Counted from the stretch's first letter, positions 9,220-19,661 are shown. The stretch is 64,000 bases of DNA from Gammaproteobacteria bacterium (GCA_015490755.1 WFXF01000082.1:1-64000), one strand, 5' to 3'. The notes: generated by a model not told the origin, from the sequence alone. Made by a program: numbers and translations.

Positions 9220-11445
9220 ATGAATAGTTCACCAAAAAACTCTTCTGCTGCAATAGCGCAGGAGCCTTTGTTGCTTGCGGATGACATGCAGGATGAAGGT
9301 CCCGGGTTATTAGATTATTGGCGCATTGTTATGCGTTATAAATGGAGTATTATCTTCTTGGCGTTGCTGGGTGCTTTGGTGGGGGGGATTACAGCATATT
9401 CTGCAACACCAATTTTTCAGGCTAATAGCACACTTCTGATCGAACCAAACCAGCCAAAAATAACAAATATTTCTCAGCTTGAAGGGAGTTCCCCCATCAG
9501 GTTGTTCTATGAAACCCAGTATGAAATTATTCGTAGTCGTAGCATTACTGAAAAAGTTATTGATAAACTCCGGCTTGAAGATCGCCCTGAACTTTTTGAA
9601 GGTTCGAAAGAAACTGTCGAAGGTGGTAAAAGCAACTGGTTTGCTGAAATGGGTGAGCAGCTTTTTGGTGCACCAAAAGATCTGACTCATCAAGATAAAA
9701 AAGAGGCTTTGGTTAAACTGATTCAGGAAAATCTGTCTGTTAAAGGTGGAAAACTGAGTCAAATTGTGAGTATCAGTTACGAATCTGACGACCCTCAGTT
9801 TGCGGCAGAAATCGTTAATGCAATTACAACCGCTTATATAGAACAAGGTCTGGAGGCACGTCTGTCAACCGTCAAACAAGCAACATCCTGGTTGAGTGGC
9901 CGCTTGGGTGAATTGCGGGATCAACTTGAGGCCTCAGAAGATGCGTTGCGTAACTATCAGCTAAAAGAGGAGATGATTGCAACGACGAACCGTACTAATA
10001 TCATTAATGCAAAATCAGCAAGTGCGACAGCCGCGTTGGTCAAAGCGCAAACAGAGCGCTCTGAAGCTGAAATTCACTATAATCAAATTCGTCGAGTATT
10101 ACAAAGTGGTGGTGATTCTGAAGAGCTGGTTCACATGTTGGATAGTCCTACAGTATTAAAGCTTTCAGATGAAGTGGCTAACCTGAATCGAAAAATCTCA
10201 GAGCTTTCAGAGCGATATGGTGTAAAACACCCTAAAATGATTGCGGTTAAGTCTGACCAAAAGGAGGTACAGCAAAGATTGAAAGCTGAAATTGATAAAG
10301 CAGTTTCAGGTATTCGCGCTGCCTATGAAGGGGCTGTAGATAAAGAACGGGAAATGGAGCGCTCACTTGATAGACTGCAGCATGGAATGCGAGAAATTAC
10401 AGGAAAAGCATTTCAGTTGGCAAAGCTTGAAAGAGAAGTTGAATCTAATCGCCAGCTCTATGAAACTTTTCTTGCACGCTTTAAAGAAATTGGTGTGGAA
10501 AAAGAGAATGATCTGAGTAATGCACGTGTTATTGATGTCGCACAAGTTCCAGTGTTGCCTTATAAACCCAATAAAAAACGAATTATGCTGGTGTCACTGA
10601 TTTTGGGTCTGTTTGCAGGTATTGCTTTAGCATTTATACGCGAGAGAATTGATAATACATTCAATACTTCAGAGCAGGTTGAAGAGAAATTGATGCTGCC
10701 CGTATTCTCTATGATTCCGAAGCTGAATAAGTCGGATGGTAATCCTGACCGTCAAAGTATCACCAATCCGCGAAGCACCTTTGCAGAAGCTATGAATGCT
10801 GTTCGAACGGGTATTATCTACTCAAGGATTGATGATCCGATCAGAACGATTATGGTGACCTCTGCCGTACCTGGAGAAGGTAAAACGACACTCTCAATCA
10901 ATCTGGCCACCTCATTTTCCAAACTGGGCCGCACTTTATTGATCGATCTTGATCTGCGAAAGGGTCGTTTAGGTCAAGCGTTTGGAGTTACTGAAAATAT
11001 TGGTTTGATGGAGTGGTTGATGAAAAAAGGCGACCTTGAAAAGAACCTTGTTCAGGATGAAGAGCAGAAAGCACTTTATGTGATGCCTTGTGTAACCAAA
11101 CCACGCAATCCACTGGAGCTGGTTTCATCACAAACTTTTCAGTCAGCATTTGCCGAATTAAAAGAAAAGTTTGACTATATTGTGATTGATACGCCCCCCG
11201 TGCTTGCTGTGAGTGATGCAATTGTTATCAGCCATTTGGCTGATGGTGTTGTATTATCTCTGAAAGCCAGTGCAACCACGCAGCATATGGCACAAGATGC
11301 CCTTAAACGTCTGAGTTCAGGTGGGCATGGAGCGATGGGTGTTGCAATGGCAATGGTTGATTTTCGCAAATTGAGTAGTTACTACGGAAGTTATTATGGC
11401 TCTTATTATGGTTCATACCACGAGCCAATTAAAAATAAAGCCTAA
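9220..11445 (+). CDS. Polysaccharide co-polymerase / tyrosine autokinase (Wzz domain + BY-kinase)
   Basis: Wzz N-terminus; P-loop TSAVPGEGKTTLSINLATSFSKLGRTLLIDLDLR; C-terminal tyrosine cluster SSYYGSYYGSYYGSYHEP. Confidence 0.93.
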   Translation: MNSSPKNSSAAIAQEPLLLADDMQDEGPGLLDYWRIVMRYKWSIIFLALLGALVGGITAYSATPIFQANSTLLIEPNQPKITNISQLEGSSPIRLFYETQYEIIRSRSITEKVIDKLRLEDRPELFEGSKETVEGGKSNWFAEMGEQLFGAPKDLTHQDKKEALVKLIQENLSVKGGKLSQIVSISYESDDPQFAAEIVNAITTAYIEQGLEARLSTVKQATSWLSGRLGELRDQLEASEDALRNYQLKEEMIATTNRTNIINAKSASATAALVKAQTERSEAEIHYNQIRRVLQSGGDSEELVHMLDSPTVLKLSDEVANLNRKISELSERYGVKHPKMIAVKSDQKEVQQRLKAEIDKAVSGIRAAYEGAVDKEREMERSLDRLQHGMREITGKAFQLAKLEREVESNRQLYETFLARFKEIGVEKENDLSNARVIDVAQVPVLPYKPNKKRIMLVSLILGLFAGIALAFIRERIDNTFNTSEQVEEKLMLPVFSMIPKLNKSDGNPDRQSITNPRSTFAEAMNAVRTGIIYSRIDDPIRTIMVTSAVPGEGKTTLSINLATSFSKLGRTLLIDLDLRKGRLGQAFGVTENIGLMEWLMKKGDLEKNLVQDEEQKALYVMPCVTKPRNPLELVSSQTFQSAFAELKEKFDYIVIDTPPVLAVSDAIVISHLADGVVLSLKASATTQHMAQDALKRLSSGGHGAMGVAMAMVDFRKLSSYYGSYYGSYYGSYHEPIKNKA

Positions 11446-11538
11446 ATAATTACCGAACCTACCTTGTTTCGATTGTTTTTCCATAGGGGCGAGTCTTGTG
11501 TTCGCCTTTAGATCACGCATTAAAAATATTACAGCATT

Positions 11539-12864
11539 ATGATGCCAAAAATACTTTTATCAATCGCTATTATTGCAAGTTTGCTTGTTTCTGTGTGGGT
11601 TTTTTTGTGGGGCTATACCGATTTAAATGCACTGACTGCTCGCAATGCCATGGCAATCTGGGAGAAGCAGGAGTCAGGCTTTGATGACGTAGCCTGGCAG
11701 CGTGCAGTCAAAAACATGCAAAAGGCGTACAGACTTGACTCTGCTAATGCGAGCCTGAGTGCCGACCTTGGTCGACTGTATGCATGGCAGGCGTTACAAA
11801 AACCGGAGTGGTCAAAGCATGCGCATGAAAATCGTGAAAAAGCGATTAAATACTATCAGAAAGCGATCGCAGCACGCCCTTCATGGGCGCTCGCATGGAT
11901 GATGTTTGCAGAAGCTAAATTCATGAATCAAGAGCTTGACCAGGTTGCTTTTGATGCGTTGGAAAAAGCGATGGTGCTCGGCCCATGGGAAAGAGATATT
12001 CAGCAAAAATCGTTATGGCTGGGTATGGTGTTATGGGCACATCTTTCTGATGATTTGCAAGCACAGCTGGTACGAATGATTGATCGGGCTTTGATTCAGC
12101 AACCACACTATGTAATGGAAACAGCCTCTGTTTTTGGAGGAGTCTGGATTGTTGAACCATTGCTTGAAAGCAGGTTTCTGTTAGATGAAAAGCAACAGAA
12201 GTATTTTAATAAAGAGATGATTCGTTTGTCGGCCTATCACTGGGATCAAATCTCTAATGAATCACAGCAACAAATAAAAGAGATCACTTCAAAAGCCATT
12301 CGTATTAATCCGGCTGTTGTTGCAAAGATTGCAGTGGAAACAAGTGCTCACGGACTCATTTCAGTCTTGTTAGATGCCGTGGCGTACCTTGATGATGAAA
12401 AGGCGGCAATACGTCTGGAAAAAAGTGTTGTGCAAATAGGGTTTAGTGAGTGGAAGTATCTCACTAAAAGTGAGCGCAATATGGTGAAACGAGTGGTTAA
12501 AAAACTTTTTAATACTCAACCAAGGAGTGTGCCGGATATTGCGGTTAAAGTGGACGCACCATGGCTCATTACACCTCTTTTGAAAAGCAAGCCCTTGTTA
12601 GCCAATAAAGCAGATGTGAATCATTTACAAAGGCAGGTGATTCGTCTGGGGCTTAGGCATTGGGAAACTTTATCAAACAATAGACGTAAAGAGATAAAAC
12701 GAACGATCAGTCAGGCAGTAAAAAGTAATGCACGAGGCGTGATTAATATTGCGGTAGAAAATGACTGGGGTGAAAAAATCACTCCCTATCTGACAAATCG
12801 GGGTGATTTGAATTATCTGTTTGATCAATTGATTGCGCTTGAAAAAAAGAGAGAGGGGTCATAA
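11539..12864 (+). CDS. Tetratricopeptide-type protein of the EPS locus
   Basis: TPR-like pattern WQRAVKNMQKAYRLDSANASLSADLGRLYAWQAL...AIKYYQKAIAARPSWALAW; N-terminal TM; syntenic with Wzc and Wzy genes. Confidence 0.75.
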   Translation: MMPKILLSIAIIASLLVSVWVFLWGYTDLNALTARNAMAIWEKQESGFDDVAWQRAVKNMQKAYRLDSANASLSADLGRLYAWQALQKPEWSKHAHENREKAIKYYQKAIAARPSWALAWMMFAEAKFMNQELDQVAFDALEKAMVLGPWERDIQQKSLWLGMVLWAHLSDDLQAQLVRMIDRALIQQPHYVMETASVFGGVWIVEPLLESRFLLDEKQQKYFNKEMIRLSAYHWDQISNESQQQIKEITSKAIRINPAVVAKIAVETSAHGLISVLLDAVAYLDDEKAAIRLEKSVVQIGFSEWKYLTKSERNMVKRVVKKLFNTQPRSVPDIAVKVDAPWLITPLLKSKPLLANKADVNHLQRQVIRLGLRHWETLSNNRRKEIKRTISQAVKSNARGVINIAVENDWGEKITPYLTNRGDLNYLFDQLIALEKKREGS

Positions 12865-12867
12865 TAA

Positions 12868-14337
12868 ATGGGTCATAGTTCAGATCAACCTGACCAGCTT
12901 GAATCTTACCGTTCAAACAGGGCTCTTTTTATTGCTCTGTTAATATTGTTAGCATGGTTACCTTTCCCGTTAGGCAGTGCACGCCCTTGGGCATGGGCGT
13001 TAATGGAAGGAGCGACAATGTTGCTTCTGGCTGCTTTTTTTATCACAAGGTTTCGTCATCAGAGGGTTTTACCCAAAATTGTTTATGAAGTTCGCTGGCC
13101 ACTCTACTTATTGGGGTTATGGTTGCTTTACTTCCTGGTTCAGGTGATTCCGTTACCCATGTCAATACTGGAGGTGGTCAGCCCTTCTGCTCATGCACTC
13201 TATAGTTATGCATCAATTGGGGAAGTACGGGAGATGGCTCCTTTAAGTCTTGATGTGCATGCAACACTGGTTCAGTTTTTGAAGATATCGACTTATATTG
13301 CTCTGTTTTTTCTGGTGCTCTGTTTGACTGATAGCCAGAAGCGCCTTATTTTACTTGCAACTGTTCTCTTTTATGTGGGATTTGTACAGGCTGTATATGG
13401 TATTTTTTCACATTTTTCTTTTGGACTGTTGTGGGATCCCAGCCCTTCTAATCTTGGTGTTGCGGGTACTTATGGAAATCCGAATCATTTTGCAGGTTTG
13501 ATGGAGATGACCATTTCGATCGGGATTGGTCTATTATTCTCAAAAATGATGACAAAAGCTTATTATCCCAATTGGCGTATGCGGCTAAGGTCTTTGGCCA
13601 GTGCAGCACTGGATCGAAAAAACAGCATCTATATCTTTATCATCATTATGGTGGGTGCTCTATTTTTTAGTGCGGCGCGAGGCGGTAATATTGCGTTTTT
13701 TACTGCTCTGTTTTGCATTCTGTTTGTGGGTGTTTTTCGTAAAGGCAAACAGTCTCATGAATGGCAGTTACTTTTATGGGTTGCTGTGTTTGCCGGTATT
13801 GCTATTTTATGGATGGGCCTGGGTGGGTTGCAGGAAAAATTGATACGATCCGGTTTGCATGTTGATCGTATTCCTGTATGGCAGGATACATTGGGGTTAA
13901 TTGGTGATTATTGGGTTTTTGGGGCAGGAGGGGGAATTTTTGAGTGGCTATATCCGATGTATCGGGAGAATTACACAGGAGGTGCATTTTTTGATCATAC
14001 CCATAACGATTATTTAGAACTGTTATCCAATCAAGGGATTGTTGGTTTTCTGCTTTTGATGGGAGCGCTGGTTTTACTGTTTGTTAAAATACTGAAAGGC
14101 TATTTGAAGCGACGAGATCATGCCATGCGTGGCATCATGTTTGCGGCATTGGTGGGTGGTTTATCAATGCTGATTCATAGTACGATTGATTTTAATATGC
14201 AAATCCCAGCCAATGCGGCCTATTTTTATGTTTTGTTGGCAATGGGAGTTGCTGCGACTCACCTTAAGTATAAAAAAACCAGAATGAAAAAGAGGAGGCA
14301 GCAGGCTGTAGAGCAATCTGCATTGCCAGACTTTTAG
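12868..14337 (+). CDS. O-antigen ligase/polymerase family membrane protein (Wzy_C)
   Basis: Multi-TM; GTYGNPNHFAGLMEM and HTHNDYLELLSNQGIVG motifs of Wzy_C proteins. Confidence 0.9.
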   Translation: MGHSSDQPDQLESYRSNRALFIALLILLAWLPFPLGSARPWAWALMEGATMLLLAAFFITRFRHQRVLPKIVYEVRWPLYLLGLWLLYFLVQVIPLPMSILEVVSPSAHALYSYASIGEVREMAPLSLDVHATLVQFLKISTYIALFFLVLCLTDSQKRLILLATVLFYVGFVQAVYGIFSHFSFGLLWDPSPSNLGVAGTYGNPNHFAGLMEMTISIGIGLLFSKMMTKAYYPNWRMRLRSLASAALDRKNSIYIFIIIMVGALFFSAARGGNIAFFTALFCILFVGVFRKGKQSHEWQLLLWVAVFAGIAILWMGLGGLQEKLIRSGLHVDRIPVWQDTLGLIGDYWVFGAGGGIFEWLYPMYRENYTGGAFFDHTHNDYLELLSNQGIVGFLLLMGALVLLFVKILKGYLKRRDHAMRGIMFAALVGGLSMLIHSTIDFNMQIPANAAYFYVLLAMGVAATHLKYKKTRMKKRRQQAVEQSALPDF

Positions 14338-14388
14338 TAATAGAATAGGTGGCCAAACCTGCGTATTTTTTGAACATGGAGGTTCATA

Positions 14389-14604
14389 ATGAACGTAGCA
14401 ATTAGTGAGAAGACGTTGCAATCGATGCAACTGACTGAGAAGCAGCTGAAAAGGGAGCTTGCAGTTTTGCTTTATAGTATGGAGAAGATGACATTGATGC
14501 AGGCTTGCGAACTCGCAGAATTGAGTAATGCTCAGTTTGAAGAGATATTAGTGAGTCGCAATATGCTTGTCTATTATGACGTAAAAGATTTTGATGAGTT
14601 TTAG
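14389..14604 (+). CDS. UPF0175 family small protein
   Basis: ELAVLLYSMEKMTLMQACELAELSNAQFEEILVSRNMLVYYDVKDFDEF resembles UPF0175. Confidence 0.7.
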   Translation: MNVAISEKTLQSMQLTEKQLKRELAVLLYSMEKMTLMQACELAELSNAQFEEILVSRNMLVYYDVKDFDEF

Positions 14605-14649
14605 TATTGGAATGTAAGGCTTGTCATTTATAAATAGGGGGAGGGAAAT

Positions 14650-15765
14650 ATGTCTGCTGATATTGGATTTTATTTAATAAGCTTGTTATTCACAGCTGTT
14701 TTAATATTTATATTCAAAACACAGGCCGTTCGTGTTGGTTTGGTTGACCGGCCCGATGCACGGAAGCAGCATCAAAGTGCGACACCATTGGTTGGTGGTG
14801 TGGGTATTTTTTGCGGATTTTTTATTTCATTTATTACCTTGGAACTTTCTGTCCATACTCTTTGGAGCTTCTTCGTTGCTGCTTTGATTATGATTGTTGT
14901 TGGGGTTTTGGATGACTATTATACCTTGCCTTTTAAACCTCGCTTGGTTGCACAGGTTGTTTCTGCGGGTGTCATGGCTTTTGGTGGCGGCATTGTGCTT
15001 AATGATTTAGGCGCACTTTCATTTTCAGGTGGTTTTCTTGTTATGGGAATTTTTGCGATTCCTCTCACTGTATTTGCAACGGTGGGAATGATTAATGCGC
15101 TTAATATGTCCGATGGAGTGGATGGTCTGCTGGGTAGTCTGGTTTTCATTGCGCTGGTGGGGCTTGCTGTTGTTGCTTACGTTGGGGAGGCTTATGCGCA
15201 ATTGCAAATAGTGCTGTTATTGGCAAGTTGTATGCTTGCTTTTTTGTTATTTAATCTACGCACACCTTTGCGAAGTCGCGCTTCTGTTTTTCTGGGAGAT
15301 GCTGGAAGTATGTTTCTGGGGTTAGCGTTAACATGGTTGGTGATCTCTTTGTCTCAAGGTGAAAATCGGGCAATGTCACCCGTAACGGCGTTATGGTTGG
15401 TTGCTTTGCCATTGATCGATACGGTTAGTATTATGTTTCGGCGTATTTTAAAAGGTAACTCTCCTTTTCTGCCTGATCGAGAACACTTTCATCATGTTTT
15501 ACTTTTAGCAGGTTTTTCTGTGAGTCAATCTGTTGTTATTATGGCAGGCGTAGCAGCTTTATGTGTTGCTTTTGGTTTGGCTGGATATTATCTTGGAATT
15601 CCGGAGCTGCTGATGTTTTTTCTATTTTTAGGTCTGTTTGCCTTACACTTTTGGGGCATGAAGCGAGCCTGGACAGTCATGCGTTTTTTGAATCGTTCGA
15701 TTTGTCGACGACATAAGGTGCTTGATAAGGATAAACTGGATTTTCCTGAGCGCCGTGCAAGATAG
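14650..15765 (+). CDS. Undecaprenyl-phosphate GlcNAc-1-phosphate transferase-type glycosyltransferase (WecA/MraY family)
   Basis: VDRPDARKQHQSATPLVGG, DDYYTLPFKPRL, NALNMSDGVDGL, FLGDAGSMFLG, DREHFHHVLL. Confidence 0.93.
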   Translation: MSADIGFYLISLLFTAVLIFIFKTQAVRVGLVDRPDARKQHQSATPLVGGVGIFCGFFISFITLELSVHTLWSFFVAALIMIVVGVLDDYYTLPFKPRLVAQVVSAGVMAFGGGIVLNDLGALSFSGGFLVMGIFAIPLTVFATVGMINALNMSDGVDGLLGSLVFIALVGLAVVAYVGEAYAQLQIVLLLASCMLAFLLFNLRTPLRSRASVFLGDAGSMFLGLALTWLVISLSQGENRAMSPVTALWLVALPLIDTVSIMFRRILKGNSPFLPDREHFHHVLLLAGFSVSQSVVIMAGVAALCVAFGLAGYYLGIPELLMFFLFLGLFALHFWGMKRAWTVMRFLNRSICRRHKVLDKDKLDFPERRAR

Positions 15766-15776
15766 GTTGGGTGTAG

Positions 15777-16100
15777 TTACTCTTTAGCTGCAAAAATTTG
15801 TGGAATTTTATCTTCTGTAAATCTTTGGAATTGCTGTGATGGTTGTTCTTCTAATTCATCAATACGGATAATTGAACTTACCGGAATATAACTGCATTTA
15901 ATTGAGCGCGTTAAACTATCGGTCGCTCTTCTTTCGCTCCAGCCTATGCGTTTTTCTAAAGCTCTTCGCTCTCCTGAACGCAACCCTTCTACTTTCAAAA
16001 AACCTGGAAGTTCTGAATGGGAGACTTTTTTAGCAAATATCTCAAATACTTTCACTTGGCTATGAAATGTGATTTTGTATAAACAGTTTTCTTTTTCCAT
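15777..16100 (-). CDS. DUF1820 family protein
   Basis: YKITFHSQVKVFEIFAKKVSHSELPGFLKVEGLRSGER...SYIPVSSIIRIDELEE. Confidence 0.75.
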   Translation of the reverse strand: MEKENCLYKITFHSQVKVFEIFAKKVSHSELPGFLKVEGLRSGERRALEKRIGWSERRATDSLTRSIKCSYIPVSSIIRIDELEEQPSQQFQRFTEDKIPQIFAAKE

Positions 16101-16179
16101 GTCGTAATCCTTTAATAACTAGGCAGTTTTCAAAATATTGTCATAAATCTTAACATGCTTTTTGCTTGTTTTTTTGTGC

Positions 16180-17001
16180 TTAGTCACACTTCTGAGTTCG
16201 ACTTGGCGTTGCATCTGGGTAAAAAGTAATAATGCTTTTGTTCTGTACAACTAATAGCGCTTTAAATTCTGGTGTATTTTCTTCAGGTGGTACAGTATAT
16301 AAACAGCTCTGCTTACTTTTAGAGCGTCCAGGGTTTAGCTGTGCATAGGCGCGAGTTGTATGAATCAGTAAGTCAGCTGCGTTTAGCGAATAAGCATAGC
16401 CTTTTATTCTGGTCTCTACAGTTTTTCCTTTCCATTGGTGTTGCACACCCAATGAATAGATCGTATTGGGAATAATCTCTTCAATCCCTTTCTTGACAGG
16501 TAAAGGCCCTCCCCATGCTTTTTGCTGCATTTCCAGATAGCGCCCAACGTAATGCAACCCTCCCATTTTGTTTGATTTGGGGTCACCACAAAAAATATGG
16601 GCGAATCCACGGCGTTTAAACCAGATTGTTGTTAGGGTATCAATGATGTTCTGTTTGCTACATGCGCCAAACAGTTCACATCCGACCTCCTTACGGATAC
16701 GTTTAATAACAGGGGATGATGTTTTTTTAGATAACAATTTTTTGAAGTCGGATGACTTTACTTTGGCTCCAAAATTGCCACATAGCTCAAGAATACTTTT
16801 GTCAAAGGCATTTAGTTTGGGTGGGGGGGGTGTAATATCTCTTTTTTGGTACTTAGGGAAATCAACTTTAACCGGATTGTGTTTGTTATCAAAAAAAGGT
16901 GTAAATTTGCTGGGGGGTGTTGATGCTTCAGGAACGACAGACATCGCAGATAAAGGGCTGAATATTGTAACCAAAAAGAGAGTTATTATGATTCTTTTCA
17001 T
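16180..17001 (-). CDS. Secreted protein, possible EndoU-like nuclease fold
   Basis: Signal peptide MKRIIITLFLVTIFSPLSAMS; FAHIFCGDPKSNKMGGLHYVGRYLEMQQ (two spaced His), and terminal CLYTV...IITFYP reminiscent of EndoU proteins. Confidence 0.5.
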   Translation of the reverse strand: MKRIIITLFLVTIFSPLSAMSVVPEASTPPSKFTPFFDNKHNPVKVDFPKYQKRDITPPPPKLNAFDKSILELCGNFGAKVKSSDFKKLLSKKTSSPVIKRIRKEVGCELFGACSKQNIIDTLTTIWFKRRGFAHIFCGDPKSNKMGGLHYVGRYLEMQQKAWGGPLPVKKGIEEIIPNTIYSLGVQHQWKGKTVETRIKGYAYSLNAADLLIHTTRAYAQLNPGRSKSKQSCLYTVPPEENTPEFKALLVVQNKSIITFYPDATPSRTQKCD

Positions 17002-17072
17002 TTCAGGTTTTATCCGTTGATTAAAAAACTGAGGCTTGAGTTATTTATGAAATAGATGATAATGCAAAACCT

Positions 17073-17756
17073 ATGAAAATACTCGCAATTGATACAGCGT
17101 CTGATGCTTGTTCTGCCGCACTCTGGCTGGATGGTGATGTTCATGAACGCTATGAACTGGCTCCTCGTCAGCATACTTCTCTGATTTTACCTATGGTTGA
17201 ATCATTGCTCATTGAGACTGAAATGGCTTTAACACAGCTGGATGCGCTTGCTTTTGGCCGTGGCCCTGGTGCTTTTACAGGAGTGCGCATTGCCACTGGT
17301 GTGATTCAAGGGTTGGCTTTCGGTGCTGATTTGCCTGTGATTCCTGTTTCATCACTGGCTGCGTTAGCACAAGGTGCATACCGAATTCATCAACAAAAAA
17401 ATATTCTGGCCGCATTTGATGCGCGAATGGGTGAGGTGTATTGGGGGCAATATAGTGTGGAGGGTAGCGGTTTAGTTGAATTGGTGAATGATGAGCTTGT
17501 CTGTACTCCACAGTCTGTACCTAAACCCGGCAAGAAAATGGAGGAGTGGCTGGGTGTGGGTAACGGCTGGAAGGCTTATGCTGATGAGCTCAATTGTGCT
17601 TGTCAGGATATTAATATTTCAGCACGGGATGTTGATTATTTACCTCATGCACAAGATGTCGCACAGCTTTCAGTAGATTATTTTAAAAAGGGGTTGGTAG
17701 TATCAGCAGAGCAAGCGTTGCCGCTTTATCTGCGCGACAATGTTGTTAGAACATAA
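17073..17756 (+). CDS. tsaB: tRNA threonylcarbamoyladenosine biosynthesis protein TsaB
   Basis: MKILAIDTASDACSAALW...QHTSLILPMVESLL...FGRGPGAFTGVRIATGVIQGLAFG. Confidence 0.95.
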   Translation: MKILAIDTASDACSAALWLDGDVHERYELAPRQHTSLILPMVESLLIETEMALTQLDALAFGRGPGAFTGVRIATGVIQGLAFGADLPVIPVSSLAALAQGAYRIHQQKNILAAFDARMGEVYWGQYSVEGSGLVELVNDELVCTPQSVPKPGKKMEEWLGVGNGWKAYADELNCACQDINISARDVDYLPHAQDVAQLSVDYFKKGLVVSAEQALPLYLRDNVVRT

Positions 17757-18243
17757 TCGTTGCCCAATAGATAAACTGTAATCCAGCGCAGGCAAATATA
17801 CCTGCCAGCACATCATCAAGCATAATGCCCAAACCTCCATGAACGTGCCGATCAAGCAGATTGATTGGCCAAGGCTTCCAGATATCAAATAGTCTGAACA
17901 GTAGAAAGCCAATGATGATCCAGAGCCACCCGGTGGGAGCGGCAATCATGGTGATCCAGAATCCGACAAATTCATCCCATACGATGCCTGGGTGGTCATG
18001 CACTTGCATCGCTTTGGAGGTGACGTGGCAGAGCCATATTCCAAATAGTGCTGCTACGGTTATAAACAACAGGTAACTGCCAAGGGGTAAATATTGAATG
18101 ATCAGGTAGATGGGAATCGCTGCAAGTGTACCGTAAGTGCCAGGTGCTTTTGGCAGTAAGCCGCTACCAAAACCAAAGGCTAAAAAATGTGCAGGTGTTT
18201 TTAAAAAACTGGCTGGAACGTGTTTATGTTTCAAAGTGATCAA
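17746..18243 (-). CDS. pgpA: Phosphatidylglycerophosphatase A
   Basis: FGFGSGLLPKAPGTYGTLAAIP, IVWDEFVGFWITM, FDIWKPWPINLLD, GGLGIMLDDVLAGI. Confidence 0.95.
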   Translation of the reverse strand: MITLKHKHVPASFLKTPAHFLAFGFGSGLLPKAPGTYGTLAAIPIYLIIQYLPLGSYLLFITVAALFGIWLCHVTSKAMQVHDHPGIVWDEFVGFWITMIAAPTGWLWIIIGFLLFRLFDIWKPWPINLLDRHVHGGLGIMLDDVLAGIFACAGLQFIYWATIMF

Positions 18244-19198
18244 AGCCGTGTTGTTTAAGATTGATGGTTTGATTATTGCTATTGATGCAGCGTAACCCCG
18301 ATTGCTTTTCTATGTTTCCAATGCAGGTGAGGCCGCATTCAAAAGAGTTCATGATATGCTGAGCTCTATTTTGGTGTATTTGAGGAATTGTTAAAATCAG
18401 TTCGTAATCATCACCCGCAGTCAATGGTACTGTTAAATCGTCTGTTTTTGATATGGATGATTTAAAAGGGGGCGATAGTGGAAGTTTATCTGTGTGCAAG
18501 GTTGCACCAACCTGGCTCTGATCTAAAATATGTGAGAGATCAGCGAGCAATCCATCAGAAATATCAATTGCCGCATGAACCAGGCCCTGTAAAGCAAGTG
18601 CTTCTGTGACACGCGGTTTGGGGTAATCTAATCGCTGCCGTAAAAATTGAGTATCACTTGTTGTTGGTTTTAATTCTGCCTGCCAATGTTTCAGCGCCAG
18701 CCCCGCATCACCCAAAGTGCCGGTGACATAGATTAAATCACCCGGCTGGGCCGCACTTCTTAAATAACCCTGGTTATTTTTAATCAATCCAAAAATTTGT
18801 ACTGTGATGCTTAATACTGAGCCGCGAGTGGTGTCACCACCGATGAGTTGCAGGCCGAACTGGTGGGCTAATTCTGAAAACCCCTGAGAGAATTTTTTAA
18901 GCCATAAAGAGTCATTGTCAGGCAAAGTGAGAGCGAGAGTTGCCCAGGCAGGTTTTGCGCCCATCGCGGCCATATCACTGAGGTTTACGGCCAAAGCTTT
19001 GTAACCGATGGCTTCAGGAGCGGTCTCTTTGGGAAAATGAACGGATGATATGAGTGTATCAACCGCAATTGCCAATGAATGCCCTGAAGGTACATCGACG
19101 ATCGCAGCATCATCACCAATGCCCAGCGTAACATCGTCACGCTCCGCTGTCGCATGGGTGAAAAACTTTTCTATCAGGTTGAATTCAGGGCTGGACAT
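18224..19198 (-). CDS. thiL: Thiamine-monophosphate kinase
   Basis: FNLIEKFF...GIGDDAAIVDVPSGHSLAIAVDTLISSVHFP, LSDMAAMGAKPAWATLAL, DISDGLLADL. Confidence 0.96.
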   Translation of the reverse strand: MSSPEFNLIEKFFTHATAERDDVTLGIGDDAAIVDVPSGHSLAIAVDTLISSVHFPKETAPEAIGYKALAVNLSDMAAMGAKPAWATLALTLPDNDSLWLKKFSQGFSELAHQFGLQLIGGDTTRGSVLSITVQIFGLIKNNQGYLRSAAQPGDLIYVTGTLGDAGLALKHWQAELKPTTSDTQFLRQRLDYPKPRVTEALALQGLVHAAIDISDGLLADLSHILDQSQVGATLHTDKLPLSPPFKSSISKTDDLTVPLTAGDDYELILTIPQIHQNRAQHIMNSFECGLTCIGNIEKQSGLRCINSNNQTINLKQHGFDHFET

Positions 19199-19220
19199 GA
19201 CCTGTTTCAGTTCAAGTAGG

Positions 19221-19661
19221 CTATTTTTTAGGTGAACGCTTCATTGCCACTTCTTCAGGGCGAATCTGGTGAGCGAGTTTATCTAAAACACCATTAATAA
19301 ACTTATGCCCTTTATCCGCGCCGAATACCTTGGCGAGTTCCACACCTTCATTGATAATGACTCGATAAGGCAATTCCGGGTGATAGATCAATTCATAAGT
19401 GCTCATGCGAATAATAGAGCATTCAACGGGGTTGACATCTTTAAGCGGGCGATCAAGAGTCGGGGTGATTTTTTCATCCAGCTCTTCAACGTGTTTAATC
19501 GTTTGACTCAACAGTTCGTTGAAATATTTTTTATTTACCTTGTCTACGGGGCGTATTTCAAGGAACTGTTTTTCTATGTCAGCTGCAGATTGGTTCGTTA
19601 GTTGCCATTGATATAATGCTTGAATGGCACTGCGCCGTGCGAGGCTTTTTGAACGGCTCAT
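19221..19661 (-). CDS. nusB: Transcription antitermination factor NusB
   Basis: [15 protein letters not shown]...[52 protein letters not shown]. Confidence 0.96.
   Translation of the reverse strand: MSRSKSLARRSAIQALYQWQLTNQSAADIEKQFLEIRPVDKVNKKYFNELLSQTIKHVEELDEKITPTLDRPLKDVNPVECSIIRMSTYELIYHPELPYRVIINEGVELAKVFGADKGHKFINGVLDKLAHQIRPEEVAMKRSPKK

Noticed and set aside
9310-9846. Minus-strand ORF of 178 aa
   Set aside because: Fully antisense to the well-supported Wzz/BY-kinase gene; composition lacks domain features.
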